NCBI GenBank assembly: GCA_963666945.2
Contig: CAXXRT010000045.1
Coordinates: 1-64,000 of the forward strand
DNA: 64,000 nucleotides
Reading direction: 5' to 3'
Origin: G963666945 sp963666945
Lineage (GTDB): Bacteria; Bacteroidota; Bacteroidia; Bacteroidales; Marinifilaceae
Under the pieces are notes generated by a model, which saw nothing but the letters and a program-made list of their open reading frames with translations, ran no database searches and was not told the DNA's origin. Positions 1 through 8,724 of the stretch are shown here, piece by piece; the first letter of the stretch is position 1; the number at the start of each line of letters is the position of its first letter. A program made the position numbers and the translations under genes.

Positions 1-74
1 TAATCAGAAATACCTAGATCCTTACCTTTTAACTGATCTAACTCTTCAAAAGATTTAATAATAACTTTTGTCAT
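1..74 (-). CDS. MaoC-like dehydratase, N-terminal fragment
   Basis: Only the first 24 codons lie in the window; the gene reads leftwards off the edge. The translation begins MTKVIIKSFEELDQLKG and continues KDLGISD, which resembles the opening of bacterial MaoC/hot-dog enoyl-CoA hydratase-like proteins, where a conserved aromatic and ITQE segment would follow. The catalytic hot-dog core is outside the window, so the assignment rests on this N-terminal resemblance alone. It lies 142 bases downstream of the RluA-type gene on the same strand. Confidence 0.5.
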   Translation of the reverse strand, partial: MTKVIIKSFEELDQLKGKDLGISD

Positions 75-216
75 GACTTTATCTTTAGTAAAATATTATA
101 ATAACAATAAATAGCAAATATAATTAAAAAAGAGATTTAAGTATTAAATATAGTTTATACTTTTAATTTATTAGTATGATAAATACTGTTTATCAGTTTA
201 AAGCAATTATTTACAA

Positions 217-948
217 TTATTTTTTATCACCGGTCTTTACTGTGCCTTGTTTCTTAACAAGAGATTTAAAGTATGGTGGAATAGTCGCCATAAAAGTTAT
301 TTCCTCTTTTGTGTGCGGATGTTTTATAGTTATGCTTCCACAGTGAAGGGCAAGTCTTTTTATGTTTTTATTATCTTTCCCATATATCTTATCGCCGGCA
401 ACAGGATGTCCTTTTTCTGAAAGGTGCACTCGTATCTGGTTTTTACGGCCAGTGTACAAGTCTATTTTTAAAAGGCTGAATAATGGGGATTCTTTAAAAA
501 CTTTATAACCTGTTTTTGCAAATTTCCCTTTTTCCGGATCCTTAACTGAGTACATTCTATGGATGCTGTTCTCGGCCAGGTAAGAGGTTATGATACCCTC
601 TCTTTCCGGAAGTTTTCCATGCATTACGGCAAAATATTGCTTATTGAAATTCTGCCATTCATCCTGAAGATAATGCTTGGCCTTTTCTGTCTTTGCAAAA
701 ACTACAACACCAGAAGTATCTCTGTCAAGACGATGCACTATAAATATCCTGTTATTTGATTTATGATTACCCTTTCGAACGTAGTCGGTCAACATATGGT
801 ACGCAGTCTTTATTCTTTCCTTTTCGCTGGCCATTGTAAGCAGACCACTAATTTTATCCACAACAATTATATCCCTGTCTTCGTGAATAATAGTGAGACC
901 TTTAGGCTGATATTTATTTGTTGGTTTTATATTATTGTTTTCCATCAT
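217..948 (-). CDS. RluA-family RNA pseudouridine synthase
   Basis: A 243-residue protein that should isomerise uridine to pseudouridine in rRNA or tRNA. The RluA-family motif HRLDRDTSG lies at residues 72-80, with D75 as the predicted catalytic aspartate. The C-terminal KNQIRVHL segment and the GDKIYG stretch are also family hallmarks. There is no N-terminal S4 domain, so this is a short RluA/TruC-like form rather than RluB or RluD. Two adjacent ATG codons open the frame. Which RNA position it modifies cannot be told from sequence alone. It stands alone on this strand, facing away from the PP2C gene. Confidence 0.9.
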   Translation of the reverse strand: MMENNNIKPTNKYQPKGLTIIHEDRDIIVVDKISGLLTMASEKERIKTAYHMLTDYVRKGNHKSNNRIFIVHRLDRDTSGVVVFAKTEKAKHYLQDEWQNFNKQYFAVMHGKLPEREGIITSYLAENSIHRMYSVKDPEKGKFAKTGYKVFKESPLFSLLKIDLYTGRKNQIRVHLSEKGHPVAGDKIYGKDNKNIKRLALHCGSITIKHPHTKEEITFMATIPPYFKSLVKKQGTVKTGDKK

Positions 949-1170
949 TTAATTTTAATGCTGCAAAGTTAAGAAAAGGTATGGATATAAAATTTTCAAT
1001 GACTTTTAATTTGTCTTTATATATTTGGTTTTGATGTTAATTTACTGGAAACAAAGGAGTTGGTTGTTTGGTCTATAGGTTTGTTTATGAATCTATAATT
1101 GTGTGGACTGTAATATTTTCCGGAAATATTCAGTATCCTTCATTAAAAACACGTATACCAATAAAAATGA

Positions 1171-1896
1171 ATGAGATATGATAAAATGAAAGTAAATTAT
1201 TTCACAGTAAAGGGTAAGCGTGAAGAGAATGAGGATTATATTTTGTCTAAAGAAGTGGACAATAATACTTCAATCCATATTATAGCAGATGGAATGGGGG
1301 GATATTCTAACGGAAGATTGGCTGCAGAGACAGTTGCAAATTTTGTTGCCTCTTTTGTTTCTGATAATATGGATATTGATAGTAAACTAAAATTAATTAA
1401 GGATGCTATTGAAGTTGCGAATACAGAAATAAGAAAATTATTATTGAGATATAATGCCAAAATGGGCTCAACAATTGGAGCAGCGTTAATTATGGATGGT
1501 GATGCTTATGTTTTTTGGGTTGGTGATGTAAAGATTGTTCAGGTCAGAGATAATGTAATTGTATTTGAATCTGAGGATCACTCTTATGTAAATGAGTTGA
1601 AAAGACAAGGTATGATATTGTCGGAAGATCAACGGGCCAATATACGTCATATTGTAACGCGGTGCATACAGGGGGAAACGGGGAATTATGAGCCAGATAT
1701 AAAGTTATTAAAATTAAGTGTTGGCGACAGAATAATAATATCCTCTGATGGAATATTTGAGAATATAGGAGTTAATGATCTTGTAAATGTAAGTATAAGT
1801 AAAGAATATGGTCTGGAACAGGAAAAACGATTTCATACGAATAATAGCGATAATTCCAGTATGATTGTAATTAAGCAGGGGGCAGTCATGGAATAA
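1171..1896 (+). CDS. PP2C-family serine/threonine phosphatase
   Basis: A soluble 241-residue PPM/PP2C phosphatase with the metal-binding motifs in order: REENED near residues 18-22, ADGMGG at 39-44, GSTIGA, the GDVKI and DHS segments, SSDGIFEN, and a terminal DNSS. These aspartates hold the two catalytic metal ions. It has no transmembrane or FHA extension, so it is a cytosolic catalytic domain only. Translation may start at the first ATG or at the second (1186, MKVNYF), which fits the usual PP2C start better. No protein kinase gene is adjacent, so its substrate is unknown. Confidence 0.9.
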   Translation: MRYDKMKVNYFTVKGKREENEDYILSKEVDNNTSIHIIADGMGGYSNGRLAAETVANFVASFVSDNMDIDSKLKLIKDAIEVANTEIRKLLLRYNAKMGSTIGAALIMDGDAYVFWVGDVKIVQVRDNVIVFESEDHSYVNELKRQGMILSEDQRANIRHIVTRCIQGETGNYEPDIKLLKLSVGDRIIISSDGIFENIGVNDLVNVSISKEYGLEQEKRFHTNNSDNSSMIVIKQGAVME

Positions 1897-2129
1897 ACAG
1901 CATTGTTCTTCTGATGCAAAACACGAACTATTGTATATGTTTACTGGAATTAGTGATATATGTCGGGGAGTAAACATCATCTTTACGCACAGGCCTGACG
2001 ATTTACTTTGAATAGAATTCGCTAAAAAGGTGTGACTGAATTAAACATACTATGTACATCAGCGTATAAGGAAGTTTGGGGGCAATATCATTTGTACCAA
2101 ATGGAAAATACTAATTAAAATTAAATAAT

Positions 2130-2306
2130 ATGGTACATGAAAGGAAAAACAGAGGAACAATTGGCGGTGTAGTATTTATCGGATGCCTGTTTATTGGTTT
2201 AGCATTAGGTATGTTATACAGTAAAACAGTGATAGGTATATTATTAGGACTGGGCATTGGTTTTGTAGCAATGGGAGTGATATGGGCTTTTTACGGGAAA
2301 AAATGA
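2130..2306 (+). CDS. small two-helix membrane protein (58 aa)
   Basis: A short frame starting MVHERKNRGT with two hydrophobic segments (about residues 11-30 and 33-53) separated by SKT, ending in a basic FYGKK tail. The composition, with paired glycine-rich helices, is typical of a real small inner-membrane protein. No family is recognised. It sits alone between the PP2C gene and the convergent end of the plsY operon. Confidence 0.55.
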   Translation: MVHERKNRGTIGGVVFIGCLFIGLALGMLYSKTVIGILLGLGIGFVAMGVIWAFYGKK

Positions 2307-2382
2307 TTTTCCCAAATAAATGTATGATTATTAAATATAGTTACCTAAATAATATTATGCAACGATAATCAAGAATAATATG

Positions 2383-2985
2383 TTAATGAATTTCCTTTTT
2401 ATGCAATAATCTATTGATATTTTTACCGTGCATTACAATAATCAGTGATGTGCATATTACCAAATAATAAAAAGTAAGAGATAAACCGTGGAAAATAATT
2501 TCTGTAAGCGGCAATGATATTGCCAGAATGATGGAAGCCAGTGAGACAAATTTTAATTGCCATTTTACAATAAAGTAAATGGTAACAGAAATAAAAACAG
2601 AATACGGAGCAATTAAAAGCGATGCCCCAAGAGTAGTGTTAACACCCTTTCCTCCTTTAAATCCTATAAAGATGCTGAAGTCATGAGCGATAATTGTCGT
2701 TAGCGCAAGAATATAAATAAAATATGGATGAGCTTCAATATTTCCTCTATTAATAGATAAAACCAACAGACCAACCGGTAAAAGTCCCTTTAACATATCC
2801 AATAATTGTGTAGCAATCGAGATTTTTTTTCCAGCTATACGTCTTACATTTGTAGATCCTATATTGCAACTACCATATTCCAGAATATTTTTCCCTGTAT
2901 ATTTCTTTGTCAGGATATATCCAAATGGAATAGATGCCCATAAATAGGTCAGTACTATAATTAATATTTCCTCAGTCAACTTCAT
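2383..2985 (-). CDS. plsY: glycerol-3-phosphate acyltransferase PlsY
   Basis: A 200-residue multi-spanning membrane enzyme that transfers an acyl group from acyl-phosphate to glycerol-3-phosphate, the first step of phospholipid synthesis. The PlsY motifs are present: a serine/glycine loop NIGSTNVRR near residues 42-50, and the phosphate-binding FKGGKGVNT loop near 108-116. The rest is five or six hydrophobic segments. Its start overlaps the stop of the upstream peroxiredoxin gene by four bases (ATGA), so it is the last gene of a translationally coupled operon headed by the FakA-FakB fusion. That fusion would supply its acyl-phosphate substrate. Confidence 0.95.
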   Translation of the reverse strand: MKLTEEILIIVLTYLWASIPFGYILTKKYTGKNILEYGSCNIGSTNVRRIAGKKISIATQLLDMLKGLLPVGLLVLSINRGNIEAHPYFIYILALTTIIAHDFSIFIGFKGGKGVNTTLGASLLIAPYSVFISVTIYFIVKWQLKFVSLASIILAISLPLTEIIFHGLSLTFYYLVICTSLIIVMHGKNINRLLHKKEIH

Positions 2986-3740
2986 TTAATTTCCTGTAAT
3001 ATTCGTAGTGCTTCATACACATGCCTTTCTGCCTGAGTTTGCGAATTAAAGATGAATACAATCTTACCCTTTTTATTTATTACGAATGTAACCCTGCCTG
3101 GAATCAATCCAAACATATTGCCTTTTACATTGAATAACTTACTTACTTTATTTTCACTATCACTAAGTAAAGTGAAATTCAATCTGTGCTTTTGGGCAAA
3201 TTTCAGATGACTTTCAACCGACTGCGAATTTATCCCGATAACCATGGCATCTGCTTCTTCAAATACGGCAAACTGATCTCTAAAAGAGCACGCTTCCTTA
3301 GTACAACCGGGACTATCATCCTTAGGATAGAAATATATAACCAAATTCTTTTTACCCAATACAGAATTCAGATTAAATATATTACCGTGTTGATCTTTTA
3401 GCGAAAAGACGGGAACATTGCTTCCTACTTCTATTTTTTCCATCTTTGTTGAATTATTGAAATGAGCTTTGTCATGAAAATTTATATAAACAATAAATAA
3501 AGTGAAATATACTGTCAGATATAACAGATAAAAATTCCTAAAACTTTTGTATTCTCTGTTTTTAGGATATATATTGCCAAACAATCCTTTTATTTCTTTG
3601 AGAAATAGAGGCTTAATATTTATAATCCAATTATCAGTCTGGTATACAATTTTACGGAATTTACTTCTGTAATGGAATAAAGGAACCCCCCAGATTATAA
3701 ATAGAATCAACCATATGTTATCAATTAGAAAGTCCATCAT
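2982..3740 (-). CDS. membrane-anchored PrxQ/Bcp-type peroxiredoxin
   Basis: A 252-residue protein. Residues 100-252 form a PrxQ/Bcp thiol peroxidase with DDSPGCTKEACSFRD: C146 is the peroxidatic cysteine and C151 the resolving cysteine, in the CxxxxC spacing of PrxQ. The first 99 residues are unusual. They carry two hydrophobic stretches (about 8-22 and 70-87) joined by a basic, aromatic loop, with no recognised domain. A start at the internal Met100 would give a normal soluble Prx, but the tight spacing to the upstream gene supports the long form. It probably reduces lipid or organic hydroperoxides at the membrane; this is inferred from its setting among lipid genes. Confidence 0.85.
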   Translation of the reverse strand: MMDFLIDNIWLILFIIWGVPLFHYRSKFRKIVYQTDNWIINIKPLFLKEIKGLFGNIYPKNREYKSFRNFYLLYLTVYFTLFIVYINFHDKAHFNNSTKMEKIEVGSNVPVFSLKDQHGNIFNLNSVLGKKNLVIYFYPKDDSPGCTKEACSFRDQFAVFEEADAMVIGINSQSVESHLKFAQKHRLNFTLLSDSENKVSKLFNVKGNMFGLIPGRVTFVINKKGKIVFIFNSQTQAERHVYEALRILQEIK

Positions 3741-3743
3741 AAA

Positions 3744-4520
3744 TTATTCTTTAGGAAACCATGGGAAGAATGCACTGGTTCTTTTTACGTACTGAATGTA
3801 TTCCGGTTTTTTATCTTTCAAGGATTTCTCAAGAAGATAGACCCCGGAAACTTTAATTATCAGCAAAGTCATAAGTACAGATCCAACAACAGGCCAGTAA
3901 CTGCCTGCAGCGATGCAGAAGAATCCATATGACCACCAAACAGCTGAATCCCCGAAATAGTTTGGATGTCTGGTATATCTCCAAAGACCGGTATTTAAAA
4001 CTTTTCCTTTGTTATCTGTGTTTAATTTAAAGCGGGCCATCTGGAAATCACCAATTGTCTCAAAGAAAAAACCAATTATCCAGACAAAGATGCCAAGGAA
4101 ATCGAGCCAATTAAGACTATTCGATTGTGTATTTGTATTTGTCCCCAGTAAAGGTAATGAGACTAGCATAATCAGAATACCCTGTAGCAAAAACACTTGG
4201 AAAAAACTAATCCACCAATAACGCCTAGGACCATAATTACGTCTGAATTCCTGGTAACGAAAATCTTCACCTTTCCCTATATTTCTCCAGATTAGATAAA
4301 TAGATAGTCTTAATCCCCAGATTGTTACCAGTGTGAGTAAAAGTATTTTTCTTGAATAAATATCTCCCGACATAAAGAAATAGTAAGCGTTTACAACTAT
4401 AAAACCTATTCCCCAGAACAAGTCAACAATACTTACGTTTTTAATTAAAACGCTTATAACCCAGAGGACAGTCATCAGGGATATAATTATAACGAGGGCA
4501 TTTAAAAATAAAGGAAACAT
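3744..4520 (-). CDS. DUF1295 / steroid-reductase-like membrane protein
   Basis: A 258-residue polytopic protein of the DUF1295 family, related to the C-terminal domain of steroid 5-alpha reductases and isoprenylcysteine methyltransferases. The diagnostic segment RYTRHPNYFGDSAVWWSY is present near residue 185, preceded by an NTGLWRY turn. At least six hydrophobic helices are visible. Family members are predicted NAD(P)H- or SAM-using enzymes acting on lipids, but the substrate is unknown. Only three bases separate it from each flanking gene, so it belongs to the same operon as the FakA-FakB fusion and the peroxiredoxin. Confidence 0.85.
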   Translation of the reverse strand: MFPLFLNALVIIISLMTVLWVISVLIKNVSIVDLFWGIGFIVVNAYYFFMSGDIYSRKILLLTLVTIWGLRLSIYLIWRNIGKGEDFRYQEFRRNYGPRRYWWISFFQVFLLQGILIMLVSLPLLGTNTNTQSNSLNWLDFLGIFVWIIGFFFETIGDFQMARFKLNTDNKGKVLNTGLWRYTRHPNYFGDSAVWWSYGFFCIAAGSYWPVVGSVLMTLLIIKVSGVYLLEKSLKDKKPEYIQYVKRTSAFFPWFPKE

Positions 4521-4523
4521 AGC

Positions 4524-6359
4524 TTAACAGTTTTTGTTCAACAATATAGAAATTGCAATGGCCCCCTTCCCCGCATGCATACCTATTACAGGAGAGATAT
4601 CTACTAAGGATACAGCCTTTTTTCCTACAATTTTCATCATCTTTTCTTCAGCTTTTTTAGCCCCATCCTTGTTATGTGCGTGCATAATAATATAGTTCCA
4701 TACCGATTTTCCATGACTAATTTCTTCTATATGTTTTAATATTTTATTTAAACTCGATTTCTGACAAAAGGTTTTATTAAATAATACCGAACGTCCATTC
4801 TCATCCATAGATACTATGGGATTTAAACCCAGTATGTTTGCAATATATCCCTTTGGTTTTGAGACCCGTCCTCCTTTAATCATATACTTTAAATTCTTTA
4901 CACTGACAAATATTTTAGTATTGGTTATATCAGTTTCTAGAGATGGCACAATATTCTCTGCATATTCTCCAGCCTCTATCTCTTTGGCTGTTTTAAGTAC
5001 AAGTAACCCCAATGCACCCGACAAATTCTTTGAATCAATCACATAAATATCTTTCTTAAATTCGCTCTTGATTTTTTCTGCCGCTTTAAGGCTGTTTGCA
5101 TAAGTGCCGCTAAACTGACTACTCAGATGAATGGCAATAATAGCATCGTAATGAGATGCTAAGTGAGAATATAAGTTGGTGAAAGTATGTTCATTTATTT
5201 GTGAAGATTTAGGAAAATCAGCACTGCTTTCAAGCAGGTCGTAAAACTGATCAGGTTGAATAGTGACTTTATCCAGATAATGATTCTCTCCAAAGTTCAG
5301 GTTAATAGGTACTACATTAATCTGATATAAATCTATGAGTTCTTTCGATAAATCACAAGTAGAATCAGTGACCAGCGCTATATTCCATTTCCTTTTGCCA
5401 GCAATCTCTTGTTGACGAACCATATCGTCCACCTTTTGATAACTAATAGTGCCTGATTCTTTCAATTTATCAAACAATTCTGCCGGATTATTGGTGTGAA
5501 TATGTATGCGACAAATATTCCCTGATCCTGCAACAACAATAGAATCACCACTCTTACTCAATATGTTTTGAAGATCAGTCTTACTTATCTTTAAATTATT
5601 TATTATAGCTTCTGTACAAAAGCGGTAATTAATTTTTTCTTCATTTACATCTCTGGAATGAACCAGCGGTATGTTATCATTCATTTCAACCACCAGGTCA
5701 CGAATATTTCTGTTATTTACAAAATTGATTATACCCTTTATAAATAAGACAAAACCTTTAGCTCCGGCATCAACAAATCCGTATTTGTTTAGTTCCTTTA
5801 ATTTTAAGGTTGTTTCTTTCAGTGATCTTTCCAATACTTCTAAAGAATCGATAAATAACCTTTTAAAATCGTTAGTTGTTTCTTTTTTACTGCTAAGAAA
5901 AGTAGCCCAATCCTTAATGACTGTCAGCATAGTTCCTTCAACAGGTGTAGCGATAGCCTGGTATATGTATGGAATCGATCTTTTTACACTATCTGCAAAT
6001 TCAGAAATAGTTATAACTTGTTTATTTACAGTCTCACAGCTCAAGCCATAGAGGAACTGAGCAAAAATTACCCCTGAATTCCCTCTTGCCCCCACCAATG
6101 CAGCTTCTGCGATATGATTAACTGTTGTTTTGTAGGATTTATGAGGTTTTATGTTATCAATTATCCATCGAATGGTAGATGCCAGATTAGAACCCGTATC
6201 TTTGTCATTTACAGGAAAAACATTTATCCTGTTTAGCTCTACCTGATTTTCTATGATCTGCCTACCTCCTGCTAAGAAAGCATAGTAAAGAAATTTCCCA
6301 TTAATATATTGTAAGGTATGTTTTTGCATATGTTTTTGATTTATAGTACTAATATACAT
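4524..6359 (-). CDS. FakA-FakB fusion: DAK2 kinase plus DegV domain
   Basis: A 611-residue fusion. Residues about 20-215 are a DAK2/DhaL-type kinase domain with the nucleotide/metal motif NVFPVNDKDTGSN (46-58) and GARGNSGVI (90-98). Residues about 225-320 match the FakA middle domain (YRFCTEAI and RIHIHTNNP). From about residue 325 to the end is a DegV/FakB domain starting IALVTDSTCDLS. In Firmicutes, FakA phosphorylates a fatty acid held by a separate FakB protein; here both are one chain and the C-terminal part of FakA is replaced by FakB. An alternative start is Met11. It heads the operon that ends in plsY. Confidence 0.88.
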   Translation of the reverse strand: MYISTINQKHMQKHTLQYINGKFLYYAFLAGGRQIIENQVELNRINVFPVNDKDTGSNLASTIRWIIDNIKPHKSYKTTVNHIAEAALVGARGNSGVIFAQFLYGLSCETVNKQVITISEFADSVKRSIPYIYQAIATPVEGTMLTVIKDWATFLSSKKETTNDFKRLFIDSLEVLERSLKETTLKLKELNKYGFVDAGAKGFVLFIKGIINFVNNRNIRDLVVEMNDNIPLVHSRDVNEEKINYRFCTEAIINNLKISKTDLQNILSKSGDSIVVAGSGNICRIHIHTNNPAELFDKLKESGTISYQKVDDMVRQQEIAGKRKWNIALVTDSTCDLSKELIDLYQINVVPINLNFGENHYLDKVTIQPDQFYDLLESSADFPKSSQINEHTFTNLYSHLASHYDAIIAIHLSSQFSGTYANSLKAAEKIKSEFKKDIYVIDSKNLSGALGLLVLKTAKEIEAGEYAENIVPSLETDITNTKIFVSVKNLKYMIKGGRVSKPKGYIANILGLNPIVSMDENGRSVLFNKTFCQKSSLNKILKHIEEISHGKSVWNYIIMHAHNKDGAKKAEEKMMKIVGKKAVSLVDISPVIGMHAGKGAIAISILLNKNC

Positions 6360-6750
6360 AAAAAAGCTCGAATTTAATACAGACTTTTTAAGTTTAGTAT
6401 TTATTACAACATCATTGAGCCTATCCGTTTCCTAAAACCAGATATTAAATTAGTGAAATAAAAACAGCATAAAATAAGAAGTTAAGAGAGAGCTATCGCT
6501 AAAATAAATTATGCCTCCCAACTACGATTCTTTTAGAGTTGAGGGAGGCGAAATTACAGAACCCTGAAAATTAGTAGTCATATATTATTGAAAAACACTT
6601 GTAATTCACAGTCAAATATTATATATTTAGATAAAAGATATGTATTGCAGGTAATTAATCATTGTATTGGTAATAAACTTTTTGTATATCAGATTTTTTG
6701 TTATATGTAAGAGTGGTGTCGTTACAATGTTAACTAAAGGAAACTTGTAA
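6360..6750. other. divergent intergenic region with a hairpin
   Basis: No gene is seen between the divergently transcribed FakA-FakB fusion and the lipoprotein gene. It holds an imperfect inverted repeat at 6513-6549 in which GCCTCCC and GGGAGGC form the outer arms and AACT/AGTT an inner pair. On the minus strand this would lie in the leader of the lipid operon and is followed by an A/T-rich stretch. The rest is featureless AT-rich sequence and should contain both promoters. Confidence 0.5.
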
Positions 6751-7461
6751 ATGAAGAAACCATGGATAATATTTTTAACGATAGTCATTTTTCTATTCTG
6801 TTGTAATAAGAAAAAAACAATTACTAATTCCCGAACTGAAAGGTTTGAGAAGATTCTGGGTGAACCTGAAAACAGTTATCTAAACGAGATTGTAGATGAT
6901 TTCGATGCATTTCTGGATTCAAAATATAAAAGAGATATCAGTGTATCTAAATTTAAACAATACTTACTTAAGAACTCTGAAGCAGATATTTCCAAATTTT
7001 GGAGAATTGATTCTCTAAAGCTTATAAAATATAGACAAAGTAATTTATTTGCAAAATACGATTTCATTTACCCTGATTCCATCTGGTACGAAAACGGACA
7101 GATTAATCTAAAGTTCAATAAATACGAAATGGAGGAGTCAATTATTCCTAATCAAAGGAAAAAGAGGGTTTTAAATATCGATTCAATTATCAATATTAAA
7201 AAGAATGAGCCACGAAGGATGTTAATTAAAGCAAGTAAATTTTTCATTGCCCTAGACTCAGTAAAACAAGGTTCTCCATTAATAAACTACTATCTTCAGA
7301 CAAAAAAACTATCAGGAAGTACACCTCCCCACATTTTGACACATGGAATATTATATGATCTAAGCAATACTGATCAGTATTTCTGTAAACGTATTTTAAT
7401 AATGGAATTGTATGATTGTCAGGCTATAATGCGTCAGAAGCCCGGGAATAAAGACCTATAG
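6751..7461 (+). CDS. hypothetical lipoprotein or secreted protein
   Basis: A 236-residue protein with a short basic start, a hydrophobic core (IIFLTIVIFLF) and a double cysteine followed by a lysine run. This suggests a Bacteroidota lipoprotein signal, although the lipobox is not canonical. The mature part is charged and mostly helical by composition, with no motif I recognise. It stands alone between the lipid operon and a decayed stretch, so context gives no function. Confidence 0.65.
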   Translation: MKKPWIIFLTIVIFLFCCNKKKTITNSRTERFEKILGEPENSYLNEIVDDFDAFLDSKYKRDISVSKFKQYLLKNSEADISKFWRIDSLKLIKYRQSNLFAKYDFIYPDSIWYENGQINLKFNKYEMEESIIPNQRKKRVLNIDSIINIKKNEPRRMLIKASKFFIALDSVKQGSPLINYYLQTKKLSGSTPPHILTHGILYDLSNTDQYFCKRILIMELYDCQAIMRQKPGNKDL

Positions 7462-7500
7462 AAATACCTTATTTTAGTAATCATGATTTATATCCAGTAA

Positions 7501-7683
7501 TATGTTATTCAAAAACAGTATTTTATAGAGATCCCAGGAGTGAACGGATGGAATTATAGAATCGAAACATCAGGAAGCGCGTTGAAAAGTATCCGAGATA
7601 GGATAGACGATATTTTTGCAAGGCAAGAAGTTTCATCTTTATATGGAATAAGTGAAAAAGATGCAGCTAAAATTGTAACTTAG
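7501..7683 (+). pseudogene. C-terminal coding remnant, family unknown
   Basis: An open frame of 60 codons between two stops, without a start codon. Its translation looks coding: GVNGWNYRIE, then SALKSIRDRIDDIF and SSLYGISEKDAAKI. It ends four bases before the ATG of the MBL-fold gene. It looks like the 3' end of a gene that once preceded, and was probably coupled to, that gene. I cannot name the family. Confidence 0.4.
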
Positions 7684-7687
7684 CAAA

Positions 7688-8326
7688 ATGAAAATTACAA
7701 TTCTTTACGATAATACAGTTTTTCAATCAGGACTTAAATCCGATTGGGGATTTTCTTGTCTTGTAGACACTCATAACAAAAGGATACTTTTTGATGTAGG
7801 GGCAAATGGTTTTATACTTCTTGAAAACATGAAGAAACTTAATATCGACCCCCTGTCTATAGATGAGATTTTCCTTTCTCATACTCATTTCGACCATATA
7901 GGCGGTCTTTCTGAGTTTCTTAATACAAATAACAATGTTAATATATATGTTCCAAAATCATTAAAGGGAATTCATAATGCAAAGGAAGTTATTCATGTAG
8001 ATGAGCCTATGAAGGTGCACGAAAATATTTTTTCCACAGGCGAACTCGATTTTATAGAACAATCTTTGGCAGTAAAAACAGACAAAGGCTTGGTTCTGAT
8101 AGTAGGATGTTCGCACCCTAAAATGGAAAGTATTTTTGAAGCTGTATCACAATTTGGCAAGGTCTATGCAATTGTTGGCGGATTACATGGATTTAATGAC
8201 TTTGAATTGTTTAAACACCTTGGAATAATATGTCCAACTCATTGCACTCAACACAAAACAGAGATTAAATCATTGTACCCGGAAAAATATCTTGAAGGGG
8301 GAGTTGGAAGAATTATAGAGATATAG
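7688..8326 (+). CDS. MBL-fold metallohydrolase
   Basis: A 212-residue metallo-beta-lactamase-fold protein with the metal motif HTHFDH at residues 65-70, a later GCSHP histidine, and GGLHGF near residue 160. The order and spacing resemble the archaeal-type subgroup annotated as dihydropterin-aminobenzene-phosphate synthase-like, which is usually an unassigned hydrolase in bacteria. It is slightly short, without additional domains. The ATG lies just after a decayed coding remnant, which suggests it was once the second gene of an operon. The substrate is unknown. Confidence 0.85.
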   Translation: MKITILYDNTVFQSGLKSDWGFSCLVDTHNKRILFDVGANGFILLENMKKLNIDPLSIDEIFLSHTHFDHIGGLSEFLNTNNNVNIYVPKSLKGIHNAKEVIHVDEPMKVHENIFSTGELDFIEQSLAVKTDKGLVLIVGCSHPKMESIFEAVSQFGKVYAIVGGLHGFNDFELFKHLGIICPTHCTQHKTEIKSLYPEKYLEGGVGRIIEI

Positions 8327-8724
8327 TCAATAAGACTCATAAGTAATATCAATCTTGTAACTATTCAGTCTAATAAGTGAATATTCTGCCTAAGTGTACA
8401 TAGATGTACTCCATTGTACTACTGACGAACATATTTAAATAATCCATAAAAACCAATATTGTTGGCTTTAAATATGTTAAGGATTTTGGCATAGCTATTG
8501 TTCTATGTGTTTTATTTGTATTAATCCAAATAAAATAACTGTAACTATTATCAATAGGAAGTATCTAATAGATTAGAAAATAAATCAAAATATACTGTAA
8601 AATATTTGTGGGCATGTCTAAATAAATATATATTTACAAATAGAATATATTGTTAATAAATAAAATAATTAATCCTGGTAGCAAAAAATAAATACTACCA
8701 TAAACCTTACGAATAACTATAAAT
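8327..8724. other. intergenic region, nothing recognised
   Basis: About 400 AT-rich bases between the MBL-fold gene and the S9 peptidase. I see no open frame with protein-like content, RNA gene or convincing repeat. It should contain the peptidase promoter, but no full TTTG/TAnnTTTG pair is evident. Confidence 0.5.

Noticed and set aside
5671..6051. 126-codon plus-strand frame within the FakA-FakB fusion
   Set aside because: Antisense shadow of a gene with clear domain motifs.
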